From contig JAGUCH010000001.1 in assembly GCA_019096065.1 (NCBI GenBank), positions 9,176,001 to 9,240,000 of the forward strand: a DNA stretch of 64,000 nt. The letters are read 5' to 3'. A program made the position numbers and the translations under genes. The notes under the pieces are model-generated. The model searched no databases, had not been told where the DNA came from, and was given only the letters and a program-made list of their open reading frames with translations. This DNA is from Paracyclopina nana (taxonomy: Eukaryota > Arthropoda > Copepoda > Cyclopoida > Cyclopettidae). Of this stretch, positions 11,455 through 22,410 are shown piece by piece (position 1 is the first letter of the stretch; the number at the start of each line of letters is the position of its first letter).

Positions 11455-12990
11455 CTAGAAAAGGTCATGCTTCGCTACATAGGAGAGCAGAAATGGCTCT
11501 TTCTTGGCCAGCCACTGCAGTAACTTTTCTTGCAGACGCCAAAAAGGCCAGTTGTGCCAGAAAGGTCATGCTACCAGCTAACTTTTGCAGTAACCACTTT
11601 GAAAAAAGTTACTTCTTGGCGCGGGTTTGAAATTGCACTTGAAGATTTTCGGGTCTGCTTCGCTACATAGCAGTGCAGAAATTGCTCTTCCTGGGCCTGC
11701 CACTGCAGTTACTTTTCTTGTAAAGGGCAAAAAGGCCAGTTGTGCCAGAAAGGTCATGCTACCAGCTAACTTTTGCAGTAACCACTTTGAAAAAGTTACT
11801 TCTTGGCGCGGGTTTGAAATTGCACTTGAACTTTAGCTTCTCTACATAGGAGAGCAGAAATGGCTCTTTCTGTGCCAGCCACTGCAGTAACTTTTCTTGT
11901 AAAGGCCAAAAAGGCCAGTTGTGCCAGAAAGGTCATGCTACCAGCTAACTTTTGCAGTAACCACTTTGAAAAAAGTTACTTCTTGGCGCGGGTTTGAAAT
12001 TGCACTTGAAGTTTTGCTTCGCTACATAGGAGAGCAGAAATGGCTCTTTCTGTGCCTGCCACTGCAGTAACTTTTCTTGCAAAGGCCAAAAAGGCCACTT
12101 GTGCCAGAAAGGTCATGCTACCAGCTATCTTTTGCAGTAACCACTTTGAAAAAAGTTACTTCTTGGCGCGGGTTTGAAATTGCACTTGAAGTTTTGCTTC
12201 GCTACATAGGAGAGCAGAAATGGCTCTTTCTGTGCCAGACTCTGCAGTAACTTTACTGGCAAAGGCCAAAAAGGCCACTTGTGCCAGAAAGGTCAAGCTA
12301 CCAGCTAACTTTTGCAGTAACCACTTTGAACAAAGTTACTTCTTGGCGCGGGTTTGAAATTGCACTTGAAGTTTTGCTTCTCTACATAGGAGAGCAGAAA
12401 TGGCTCTTTCTGTGCCAGACTCTGCAGTAACTTTACTGGCAAAGGCCAAAAAGGCCAGTTGTGCCAGAAAGGTCATGCTACCAGCTATCTTTTGCAGTAA
12501 CCGCTTTGAAAAAGTTACTCCTTGGCGCGGGTTTGAAATTGCACTTGAAGTTTTGCTTCGCTACATAGGAGAGCAGAAATGGCTCTTTCTGTGCCAGACT
12601 CTGCAGTAACTTTACTGGCAAAGGCCAAAAAGGCCACTTGTGCCAGAAAGGTCAAGCTACCAGCTAACTTTTGCAGTAACCACTTTGAAAAAGTTACTTC
12701 TTGGCGCGGGTTTGAAATTGCACTTGAAGTTTTGCTTCGCTACATAAGAGAGCAGAAATGGCTCTTTCTGTGCCTGCCACTGCAGTAACTTTACTGGCAA
12801 AGGCCAAAAAGACCACTTGTGCCAGAAAGGTCATGCTACCAGCTAGCTTTTGCAGTAACCACTTTGAAAAAAGTTACTTCTTGGCGCGGGTTTGAAATTG
12901 CACTTGAAGTTTTGCTTCGCTACATGGGAGAGCAGAAATGGCTCTTTCTTGGCCAGCCACTGCAGTAACCACTTTGAATTTTGAAGTTTA
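11455..12990 (+). repeat. ~180-bp tandem array, right arm of element B (inverted)
   Basis: About nine copies of the same unit as in the left arm but on the other strand. GCTACATAGGAGAGCAGAAA or a variant recurs about every 179-180 bp. It ends with a piece (12950-13020, containing GCTAGCTAGCACCTGACAAT) whose inverted partner lies at about 10400-10480, at the inner end of the left arm. The two arms are therefore not simple mirror images. Confidence 0.92.
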
Positions 12991-13170
12991 AAGTTCATGC
13001 TAGCTAGCACCTGACAATTCCACTTTAAGCTATGCATTATTAAATAGTTTTGATAAAACCGCTCTTTTCATATCCATTTTTGCCAAAAAGCTCTAGCTTG
13101 CTACTAATAGAAGTGCTTTATCAGCTTTTAGTTAGTTTTTTTTTAGTTTTTTTTTTGTTTGTGTGGTATG

Positions 13171-13287
13171 GCGCGGGTTGGTGCGGGTTGGTGCGGGTCG
13201 GTGCGGGTCGGTGCGGCTTGGTGCGGGTTGGTGCGGGTCGGTGCGGGTCGGTGCGGGTCGGTGCGGGTTGGTGCGGGTCGGCGCAGC
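13171..13287 (-). repeat. 10-bp tandem array (GGTGCGGGTC)n, right of element B
   Basis: About 11 copies of GGTGCGGGTC/GGTGCGGGTT, the inverted partner of the array at 7687-7815. The bordering GTGTGGTATGG also has its inverted partner in the left array. Confidence 0.93.
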
Positions 13288-13523
13288 TTTTAGACGCGGC
13301 CCTGATATGAAGCATGTATCCGCCAATTGGCCTCAACTATGACCAATTTTTAAGAAAATCATACCAAAATAATCACTGTAAATCAAGGATCTTTTTTTAT
13401 CAAATTGAATATCTTTGAATTAAGAGAATTCTCAAAATTATTTTCAAGCTTTTTTGTTTATGTTTGATGAAGTCACATCTGCAAATGCTTTTACCGCCAT
13501 CTGTTGCAGGCCTTTTAACTAAA

Positions 13524-15485
13524 ATGTTGAGTTTGACGGCGATCGTAATTCAATGCACCTGGTTTACACTATCGCATGGGCACTCCCTCCCCATAAAAGC
13601 TGCAGGAGGGGGAGGCCAAAGTAGCCACATCTCATCAATGGGATATACTAAAATGCGCAACATGCGCAACAAACTACTAAAATGCGAGACATGCGCTACT
13701 ACTAAAATGCACGACAAGCACCACAGGCAACTAAAATGCAAAAAAATGTTTTTGTTACCACATCTTGAAATATTTTCTCTATTTACTATTACTGATTATT
13801 AGTTAGCTTTTTCATATTACATTGGTGGAGCTCACTGTGTTCACCTAAAGTTACGGCCGAATTTATGGCGTAGTTTTTTATCAGAGTGGAGATAAAACAA
13901 TGATAGAATTTTAAAATAAATACAATGTTTGACATGAAAAAAAATACAATGTTAGAAAAATATATTTTTTTTAATTTTTGGCCTGTACCTATACATATAT
14001 TATTCTTACATTAAAAGTGGATCAATAATCCAAGTACTTTTGGTTGTCCCGCATTTTATTAGTCGGGCATGTCGCGCATTTTATTAGTCGCGCATGTTGC
14101 ACATTTTTGTAGTTAGTCACGCTTGTCGCGCATGTCGCACATTTTAGTATATCCCCCATTAATTATGCTCCATTTTTTAGGTGGTGGCCATTTCAGTGCT
14201 CATGCTCAACCCTTCAATAAACATCGATTGCCTTGAGTCCACCGCTTTTCAAGCCGTCAATCCCTTATGGCTGAGATGGGTGCAAGAGCAACGCAATCCG
14301 GAATCGGCCTCAGCCTCAGTTTCCGTCCTCGCTTTCCCCAGCAGTGAGGAGGATGGAAAGGTGGCGCGAGGTGAACGAACCATACAGACCAGGTCAGACA
14401 CTGGGCTCGCTTTCTTCAATGACTTCAATATTGAGGCGTCTTCTTCCACTCTCCAACCGGAGGCCACGACCTTGGAGCAGCCTCTTTTTTTCAACAGGGT
14501 CACGTTTGCCAACCTGCTGGAGCGAGCCAGACAACGCACCTCTGAAGAGACCACTTTGATGATACCCTTGAGCACAAGTGAAAGCCTCCTGTTCACTACA
14601 ACGCCATCATCAATCATTTCAACATTCTCCGCTAGCACAGAGGAGCCTACCACTCGCAATACAGATTTCTACACAAAAAGAGCATCCAGCAGGTACCAGC
14701 CAAGAGCCATTGGCAAATCCCAGGAATTTCAGCGACTCATCAAAGCCATGCCCTATGTGGTTGTTGCCAAAAGGAGGCAAAACTCCGCCAGAACGGTCAA
14801 GAGGACCACACTCTCCACTACCACTGCCACGCCAACAAGCACGACCACAGAATTGACCACTACTGCAGCTGAATTGGCGACAACGACTGTCACTTTGGTT
14901 ACAGTTTTTGAGGAAGCCACCACCGAGGAAGTTGCGGCTGAGTCTTCCCATGAGGTGACCGACAATCCCTACGAGCCAGAGACGACGACACTGCAGTTGG
15001 CCCAGCTGATCTTATCAGGGCAGTATCACGAGTCGAACCCTGGCCAATACTACGAGATCAACCCGGGCCAATACCACGAGGTAAATCCTGGCCAATACAC
15101 TGAAGTCAACCCAGGGCAGTATAATGAAGAAAACCCAGGTCAGTACATTGAAGAGGACCAGCAGCAGCAGGCGACTTTGGATGACGTCAAAGTCGAGGTC
15201 CAGCACACCGAAGATGCAAAAATCTATAATGTTCAGAGCAAGGTGGACAAGTTTATCATCGGCGAATACGGCACAATCAGCAAAGAAAGCGGACAGACTT
15301 TGCATGGGGTGCGATACACAGCTGTAGCGGACGTATCTGTGGATCCTAATTTGATCTACCAAACGCTCATCAAGTATTTCCCTATGGAAATAGATTTCAC
15401 GAAGAAGAGACTTGAAGCTTCGCAAGGATTTTTGCTTGTCCATATTTATTTTGCACAAAAAGACCATTTTTTTGTCAGCATGTGA
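13524..15485 (+). CDS. Probable secreted protein with GQYHEVNP-type octapeptide repeats
   Basis: The firm part is one long exon to the stop at 15483-15485, open from 14181. It encodes a Ser/Thr-rich region with a run of TTT-type mucin-like stretches, then about six tandem octapeptides of type GQYHEVNP (15017-15160). A conserved-looking C-terminal block follows (KIYNVQSKVDKFIIGEYGTI, then SGQTLHGVRYTAV). This repeat plus C-terminal block is, as I recall, found in uncharacterised secreted or cuticle-related arthropod proteins. A possible first exon with a signal peptide starts at ATG 13524 (MLSLTAIVIQCTWFTLSHG) and ends near 13616. Joined to an acceptor at 14196 it keeps the frame (phase 1). 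That junction is inference. The last ~30 residues may extend past the usual domain end. Confidence 0.55.
13638..14160. mobile_element. Small inverted-repeat element with TACTAAAATGCGC repeats
   Basis: The left end GGGATATACTAAAATGCGCA near 13638 is matched, inverted, by GCACATTTTAGTATATCCC near 14138-14156. Each arm holds several copies of an ACTAAAATGCG-CGACATGCGC-like motif (left to about 13740, right from about 14045). Between them is AT-rich DNA. No clear target-site duplication. It lies in the proposed first intron of the GQYHEVNP-repeat gene. Confidence 0.55.
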
Positions 15486-17295
15486 ACAAAAAAGTATTCT
15501 TCTGGCTGCTCCTATAATTTTACCCCAATTGATATTCATACTGAAAATGATGAAGTATACTGCAAGATGAAAAAAAACCTACGTGGCCGGCCCCGCAAAA
15601 AGCATCAGATGTTCCTTCGTCATTTAGTGGAATTAATGACTGTGTTACATAACTTGGCCAAGGAGCTAAATGCAAGATTGATTTTGGTAGCTCTTGTCAG
15701 AAGCATACACAACCCACTCAAAAGGAAGTAGGCTGGGATTGATGATAAATGACTGAAATGGTCAAAATATGATGACTCGCGTAAAAAATCAAATCAAATC
15801 CATCAGGCAAAAAAAAGACTGATGCAAGCTGCATAAAGGTAAAAGACTTTGGGCGCGGACAAGAAAAATGCGAGTTTGGCCCTAGTACATAAAACAACTT
15901 CAGGTACTTTATCTAGATTTTTATGTGTTGCAAATCATCGTGGTATTTAATTAATAATATTTGTAATGCGGGCTCCAGAACCACGCCCATGATTCAAATG
16001 TGTCTGGGAGACTATTCACAACATTTATATCCAAGTCCTTTGTAAACAAAGTGCAAAGCTAGCCAGACACACGTACATTTTTTGTCTGCTGGGCCTGAAT
16101 GAAGTGGACAATTATTGAATTAATTCTGCCATTTATGGTTTCAAGATATAATTTCAACAATAAACCAAAACACATTTTGGATTAATTTCTTGTTAGCCTT
16201 TTTTGTTGCTTTTATTTTAGTAATTAAATGCATCATAAAGTGGGAAGTGAGGCATTTTTTGTTCTTCATCAGGTTCACAAAAATAAAAATGATCATTTAT
16301 GTAAAGAAGGCTCATGGTTGCAGACTTTAATTTTTTTATTTTAAAATGAATCTATCAAAAGGTGTAGAGGCATCCAACATGTTCCAGGTAGATAAAGAGC
16401 AGCATTTGCTCACCTCAAAAATCAACATTTTGAAATATTACATATAAATCAAAGTTGCTTTCCATTGGGATCAATAAATTCGCATAATTGAACTTGTAGC
16501 TGAAATGCTCTAAAATACTTGAGCATGTGCTCAATGAATTGTGAAAATTAGTAGTGAAGGCTTTCCACATTCGCAATTTTACCTATGAAGTGTCGCTAAG
16601 ATAAAGAAATTAGATCTGCCAGGCATTTGTAAATGAGCATGTCTCACTTTCCTATTGCTTCGGAGGAATAAGGAATACGCGCGCGCATCTACAGGCTAGC
16701 AACACAAGATCTCAACAATCATGACTTTAAATCACGGGTACGCATCAGATCTTACCATTTGACGACTCATGAGCAAAAAACCCAATATGGACGCGTCATC
16801 AGGACAGAATTGACATTTTTGTCAGCTATGTGAGGTTGCAAGTACCCCCAGAAGCCAGGCCACTTTTCCCGCATCTTGAGGGCTAGCACCACTCAGAAAA
16901 TTAAACCGTATTGATTTCAGTAGTTTCTTATTTGCTACTTCCACTGTGACAAATCAAATCAAAAGATTTTGAAAATGCTTTTGAGTCGGAATTGGACAAG
17001 TCTCAGCTAATTTTGAAATTACGCATCAGTGAATATTCATAGGTCACATCAACCTGAGGGCTTCTCTGACAGGTATAGCCACCATATTGAAAAGTATTTC
17101 AAAGGCTTGAGCACTTCAATCATTTGTTTTTGTTTTTGTAATACATCTTTAAGATGCACGAATCAGTTCAGAAGGGTACATTCAATACCGATTTTACGTC
17201 TTGAGCTACTTTGGAATTAGCCTAGTATTTTCAGTCGATACACCTGTTGCTGAAAATTGGTAGAGACACTTGAACGTAGAGAGAGAAGAGAGTCG
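15486..17295. other. Intergenic DNA, no gene seen
   Basis: AT-rich, without a long ORF, repeat array or recognisable RNA gene. The first part is probably 3' UTR of the preceding gene. Confidence 0.4.
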
Positions 17296-17299
17296 GGAG

Positions 17300-17307
17300 C
17301 ATAAAAG
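17300..17307 (+). promoter_or_regulatory. TATA box of the small secreted-protein gene
   Basis: CATAAAAG lies about 40 bp upstream of the ATG at 17342, leaving room for a very short leader with a start near 17328. The same CATAAAAGC core occurs upstream of the SETD7-like gene at 38739. Confidence 0.55.
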
Positions 17308-17341
17308 CCCAGGAAATGCTTAACAGTGGCTCATACTCGCG

Positions 17342-17865
17342 ATGACAGGCATCAAACTATCACCAAAGATATTTCTGACTTTGGTCCTCTTGATGGCCAA
17401 TAGCCAGAAGTTTGCTAGAGCGGACAACTGGAAGATTCCCGACGGAACTCCATATACTGTAACTGTAAGCGAAATACAAGCATTCTAGCATAAAGGCACA
17501 TATTTACACCTGTCTTTTTTAGGCGGCTAACGGCTCCGAAATGGTGTGCCGAAATTATGCCATCCCTATCGGCCCAGTGTGGCTTGGAGCAGTTGGAATT
17601 AACCGAGTTTGCGATCCTCCCAAACCGAGCCAAAAGGTTGGACCATCACCTCGAGTCTTGAAAATGCTTCAAAAAAAGGTAATTAGACCCCATACAACGT
17701 TCTCAGCATTCAGATCAAGTTTTTGAATCTAGCTTGTGACTTTCAATAAATCTCTAGGATCTCATGCAAGAGCATCAAGTTCTTACTCTACAACCTCAAC
17801 CTCAACCGTATCAACCGATTTCACCTCGAAGTGATTTCGAGAACAGGGTTAGATTTCTCTACTGA
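17342..17865 (+). CDS. Small secreted protein, three exons, unknown
   Basis: Exons 17342-17464, 17523-17678 and 17758-17865, all phase 0, with GTAAGC, GTAATT donors and TTTTAG, CTCTAG acceptors. Together they give 128 residues. The N-terminus (MTGIKLSPKIFLTLVLLMAN...) is a good signal peptide, cleaved perhaps before ADNWKIPDG. The mature part has two cysteines (MVCRNYA and NRVCDPP), which could form a disulphide, and a Pro/Gln-rich tail (LQPQPQPYQP). The family is not recognised. Precise in-frame splicing with a signal peptide and TATA box argues that the gene is real. Confidence 0.62.
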
Positions 17866-18082
17866 TGAGTCAAACTCGACCAAAAAGAAATCATCATCTA
17901 AATTGTGTCGACTCTAACTGTACATGTAAATTCTATATTGCACATTATTACCATATTGACTGAAATATACTAATCACCAAATTGGCTCAAACAACAGAAT
18001 GGCTAAGCTGATTTAATTCAAAGGAGACTTTTTTGTCAACGGTGTCTTTGGTATTTTGAGCAGAATGAGCGTCGTTTCTCCT

Positions 18083-18091
18083 CCTTTATTG
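18083..18091 (-). terminator. Polyadenylation signal (AATAAA)
   Basis: On the minus strand CCAATAAAG lies about 25 bp after the stop at 18113 of the small membrane-protein gene. Confidence 0.45.
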
Positions 18092-18112
18092 GGTAAGCAT
18101 TTTAATTTCAGT

Positions 18113-18647
18113 TCAAAGCTCAATAATATAAGCTGAGTACCTTTTTAACGTTTTGGCTTTCAAATTGGCCCAGATCATGTGAAACGGCGATGAAATCGTC
18201 GGCAGATTGATGCCAAAGCTTGGTTTGTATAATTTCAAATGAAAGCACTTTTTGGACAGAACCTCGTGAGAGAAGTAAATGGCTACCGTAAAAATGACAA
18301 CCAAAGCCAAAAAGTCTCCTAGAACCATGAGGCTGAATAAGAAACTGTTGACGTGGAAATCACTCTCACCAGCCATATCAAGCTGATGCACGAGCCTACT
18401 TCAGCAGAGAGATAAGATAAAATCTTAAGTAGGAAAAAAGGCTTTTTTTTAAAGTTGAAAATAGAAAAAAGTTTTACCTGTACAAGTTACGAAAATTATA
18501 AAGACTGATTACCGTCATTAGCCAAATACAACTCTTCATTGGTAAATTTTTCGCTATTGAACAAAAGCCGTAATCATAGAATCGGCACAGGTCTCTTGAT
18601 CTGATCAATCGCAAATATTGACAATTCGCAAAGAAGTTAAAAGGCAT
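18113..18647 (-). CDS. Small two-exon membrane protein, unknown
   Basis: Exons 18478-18647 and 18113-18398 on the minus strand join in frame (phase 2; donor GTAAAA, acceptor CTGAAG) to 151 residues starting MPFNFFANCQYLRLIRSRD. Two hydrophobic stretches are visible: a short one around IWLMTVISLYNF and a strong one, FLFSLMVLGDFLALVVIFTV. The stretch from NLYSRLVHQLD into the second helix recalls the membrane segment before the last helix of insect gustatory receptors. The TYhhhhhQF signature is absent, so this could be a receptor remnant or an unrelated small membrane protein. Confidence 0.4.
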
Positions 18648-18882
18648 ACTATTAATTCAACTCTACGTGGGGCATCAAATCCGTCTGAATTATCATTTAT
18701 TACGTACTGCCTTGTAATCGGTATACATTGGCTAAAGTATTTGCATAGATATATATATATGGTCGCAAAGAAGTTGTTCTAAATCGTAATTTTTTTGGAA
18801 TGGTGAAACACAATGACTTCTCCCAATTGGGTGCGTGTGATTAACAACAAAGAAGATCAAGAGGAAATGGCTGAGAACAAGG

Positions 18883-21800
18883 TTAGGCTTTGAACGTTCG
18901 AACCACTCTGACTACATACTGACGACAAATGGGACACTCGGCCATTTGCTTTCCACACGTTGTGCAAGTGCACATGTGGCCGCACTCCAACATCACACAG
19001 TCCACCGGGTTGTCCATGCAGATCTTGCACAGATCGCAATCACTCATGGATTCTTTCTCTTAAAAAACAAGTGAATCAAGCAAGGCTCTCTGCCTACGAA
19101 AATAGCGGAAAAACTTACCAACTTGAGCTTGTTTTTCTTGCTTCCACAATCGGGCCACATACTTGAGTAGCTCATCCTTTTCCACGACTCCCTTAAAATT
19201 CACTCGGTTCATGGCTAAAATGTCTTTGGCCTGTTTGACAGATAGCTCCTGCACGTCCTCCAAGCTCTGAATCTCAGACAAGTACACCAGGCCCTGATTA
19301 GCAAATCGACGCGGACTTCCGCTTATCGGTGATGGGCAAATATTGGGCTGCAAGCGATATTGTTTCAGAGGATAAATTCTGTCCTCAATATTCCAATTAA
19401 AATTATTTACCATGGAAAGATTGGGAGCTTTGATCGGCTCGGGTTTGGCATCGCCTCCACATTGGTCCTGATTTTCAGTCTGATTGCTAGGTGTTGGCAA
19501 AGCTCCAGCGCCGACGAGGGTCTCACCACTGCTTTCATCATCCTCATCAACACAGTTGACATCAGCATCAGCATTGTTGATCGCCTCGACGGGAGTTTGC
19601 TCACTAGCGGCAATGCACTGCTCATTTTTGTTATCTTCTTCTACAACTGAGGCACTAGGGGGTCGTTGATCTGAAAAAAGTGACTCAAAATTGACACTTT
19701 GATTGCAACCTTATCGAGGAGCTCAAAAATGAGCGTGCCATTGGACTATGAAGACCACTTCAAGTCTTGTAAGTTAAAAACATGCTTAGCATGCCTGTCT
19801 GCGTCTGCTTATTTTTAAAAGCTTTTGAGAAAAGAGCCATCTTCAATTTGGTGGATATTACTGAGGCAAAATAGTGTACGCTTAGCTGGAGCCATAAATC
19901 AGAAAAAAGCTGGAATGCGCTGAAGCATTTAAGCCATAATTTTGAAACTGATCCTGGCTTTTTTCTATACGATTACTTGAACTACGTAAATGTATCTCAT
20001 CCATATGGTTAGAATTACTGCAGTTAACTGCTACCATAGAATGGGATTTGCTTCAACAGGATGGCTAATAAAATCTTTAATATGAATTGATTTCAAAACT
20101 TGCAGGCAGGTGTAATGAATTGCAAGCACAACAGCTCAGGAATACAAGCAAACCAGCGAAAAATCTACCATCGTCAACCAAAAAGAAAATTTCCAGGTTA
20201 CTTCTACAGGTTCACTTAATAATGTCAAGGATTTGCTTTTAAAGATTTCACAGTTCGCTCAACATGTGATTTCGAAAAATAGAGCCATGCGCAAGATCAT
20301 GAAATAAGGAAAATAAAGTCAATGCTATACCTTCTGACTCTTCAACATTGTTCAAAGGCTCAACAGGAGTGACCACAATAAAGTTGTCATCATCTTCCTC
20401 GCAACTCAAAGGAATCTCGTGACCAGCTTCAAGCTTTTCTAACCAGTCGTGACGATGAGTACTCTCCACATACGAATTTGGGAAGCTCCTCTGACGCTCT
20501 TCGGGGACTTTTCGGCGAATATTAGAGGCTGATGGTCCTGGGGCGGCAGCCGATTCCGCTGTAGCAGTTGCCGATGACCCTTCGCCCTCTCCTCCACTTT
20601 GCCTGATAATGAGCTCAACCAAATCTTTCTTTTCTGAAAGTGGAAAATCAGACTCGACATTTTGCTATGGGCATGAAAACTTGAACTATACGGAAATTGC
20701 TTTGTTTTTTTGTCTTTGTCGACTCTTCAAGTTTAATTTCTTCTATCTCGTTTTCATTGCCATAAGTTTGATGCAAATGTCGACGCCTTCTGGCGAACAA
20801 GCTCTTCCTTTGATGCATAAGGATATTAAGATTGACGTTACTAAACGTTAGGCTCATTACAAACTGTTTCCTGAGAGCAAGATCCGATCTGGCATGAGAT
20901 GGACAAATTGCGTGATATCAAATAAGAGCTACAATTTCCACCGTGAGGCAAAGAAATGATGAAAATAACCTAATGGTTTTTGAAGCCACTTTTATCGGAG
21001 ACATCAAAAATCAGAATTAGCTTACCAACGCATGACTTGGTGTTGACTTTCTTGGAAATGAGGTACCTCTGCAAGTCCTGTGACGAGAAATGAGACATGT
21101 GACACGAGGGCTGATAAAATGTCATTTGTTCATTGAATTCTAGTACCTTGACTCTAAGCTCCATGAGATCAGCTCTTACAGGAGGATCGGAGAGCAAAAT
21201 CTTGCACCGTTTGCACGTTCGCGAGTTTAAAGCTGCCTGTCCACGCCGGCCTGAAGGGGCCTCTCGAGACACGCAAGTGCCACAAAAGTAGCTTTTGCAT
21301 TCTGAGCATAATTTCTGCAAGAAAACGTATCCGCGTAAACGATGCTATAATGGAACCAGTTTAGGTCACGCACCTTTCTGTTGAAAAGAGTGAACTTCGC
21401 AAGGCAAATATCACAGACCATTTCATCGGCCGGCTTGACCGTACTTGTGTGCCTTGAGCCACAAAGGCCACCATTACCCATCGAAGTACCCGCGGGGCCA
21501 CTTCTTACGAACTGGAATGAAAAAAAAACCGCATAGTGATACGTTCGTTTTGTAGTGCATAACTTGCTGTGCTAGGATTTTTGAAAATTAAGACAAAACA
21601 ATTTGTACAACTTATGTGTAATGGCTCACAGCAATTCGTAATTATAAGCATTAGGCCAGCAAATTGCAACTCCAGCAAGTAGGATCATGATTCCAAGCTA
21701 CTAAACAGTTATCAGACTTAATCAGCCGCTCACTTGCTCACCAGTCTTAGCTAAAAAATTAGAAAGGTCTCAAAGAAAAATTCCGAAACGTGAGTGTTAT

Positions 21801-22410
21801 CCAGAGTCTCCAGAGGCATAAGTCATACAAGAAAAATAGAACATGAAGAAGTTTTCGGAGACGCATTTATGCTAGAACAATCACTGAATGAACGAATCAA
21901 ATTAACGGTAAGATTGTAATGTGATTTGCGATCGAAATTACTCAAACCAAGATGGTTGAAACTAGAAAAACTGAGGCCGGAAAGAGAGCTAGAAACCAGA
22001 TACATTTTCAAGGTTTGATCCCATAACTCGAGCTTAAAAATATCAATTTTCAATAGTTACGAGTTACGTCAGATTTTGAAAGAGCATAGAGATTGTGCTT
22101 TGACACTTACACTGCTGAACCAATCGCTCGCTACTTCATCAGGAGTCGTTGCTTCGCTAGATGAAGTTGAGCTTAATCCCGGACCACGAGTAGAGGCAGT
22201 TGGTCTTTCCCTGCCACTGGGAGACGAAGCAGAGGACGAGCTGGAATGCTGATCCGGAGCAGTACGTCCGGAAGTTACAGTCGACTGTCGATCTGGATTC
22301 TCTGTTTGGAACGCTCCGCTCACCAGGTGCTCAGCATTCGACCTTATCTCGTTGGCGATTTGGCTGATGAACTGTTGACCAAAGCTGCCCAAATCCTTGA
22401 AGCGGGACAT
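18883..22410 (-). CDS. RNF34: RNF34/RFFL-type FYVE-RING E3 ubiquitin ligase
   Basis: Seven exons on the minus strand: 22111-22410, 21374-21511, 21147-21314, 21026-21077, 20331-20633, 19119-19670, 18883-19058. All junctions keep the frame and give 562 residues. Order of parts: a Ser-rich N-terminus; a FYVE-like zinc finger at about 133-185 with four Cys pairs (CDIC, CSEC, CGTC, CKRC); a SAP-like helix [10 protein letters not shown] at ~203; an acidic linker; a second SAP-like helix ([18 protein letters not shown], ~460-480); and a C-terminal RING ([19 protein letters not shown], ending [17 protein letters not shown]) at ~515-560. This is the RNF34/RFFL layout. Relatives ubiquitinate caspases, p53-pathway and receptor targets at endosomal membranes. 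Vertebrate members are ~370 residues, so the linkers here are much longer. RNF34 and RFFL cannot be told apart in arthropods, which usually have one gene. Confidence 0.9.
19729..20307 (+). CDS. Candidate small gene nested in an RNF34 intron
   Basis: Opposite strand to RNF34 and wholly inside its intron 19671-20330. Exon 1 (19729-19768, [13 protein letters not shown]) ends in TCTT|GTAAGT. The best acceptor is TTGCAG at 20105, phase-compatible, giving [13 protein letters not shown] and onward. In that frame a stop comes after the next ~50 residues. If one A is missing in the A-run at about 20180-20184, the frame instead runs into a well-formed helical C-terminus ([20 protein letters not shown], ending RKIMK) with its stop at 20305-20307. 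An alternative acceptor at the CAACAG just downstream would reach the same C-terminus without any correction. Product about 80 residues. Family unknown. Confidence 0.33.

Larger units (their letters stand above)
7673..13301. mobile_element. Element B: 5.6-kb Foldback-like element with 10-bp and 180-bp repeats
   Basis: A 9-bp direct repeat CTGATATGA flanks the element (7664-7672 and 13302-13310). The ends are imperfect inverted copies containing GTCTAAAA (left GGGTTGTCTAAAACCCGCAC; right, read inward, GGGCCGCGTCTAAAAGCTGC). Next inside on each side lies a ~10-bp GC-rich tandem array in opposite orientation. Further inside are long arrays of a ~180-bp unit, about 13-15 copies in the left arm and about 9 inverted copies in the right arm. 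The middle (~10870-11450) is unique and has no long ORF. Drosophila Foldback elements also have long inverted arms of 10-bp and longer tandem repeats and make 9-bp target duplications, so the likeness is close. No transposase is present. Confidence 0.78.

Noticed and set aside
7998..12788. Recurrent 69-residue ORFs in the ~180-bp repeats
   Set aside because: They recur because the unit is nearly a multiple of three, overlap one another and shift frame with 178-179-bp units. No splice sites or family match.
7602..13336. Arg/Thr/Asp/Pro/His-rich ORFs in the 10-bp arrays
   Set aside because: They are artefacts of the CGCACCGACC repeat, open on both strands.
13638..14160. Target-site duplication for the small TACTAAAATGCGC element
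   Set aside because: The flanking bases do not form a convincing direct repeat, so insertion by transposition is not shown for this one.
14249..14965. Minus-strand ORFs opposite the GQYHEVNP-repeat gene
   Set aside because: They are shadows of the long plus-strand exon.
18812..18892. Short plus-strand ORF (MTSPNWVRVINNKEDQEEMA) over the RNF34 3' end
   Set aside because: 27 codons only, with no downstream exon found.
20648..20857. Minus-strand ORF in an RNF34 intron ([18 protein letters not shown])
   Set aside because: It looks protein-like, but no acceptor gives a frame compatible with RNF34 and no independent gene context was found.
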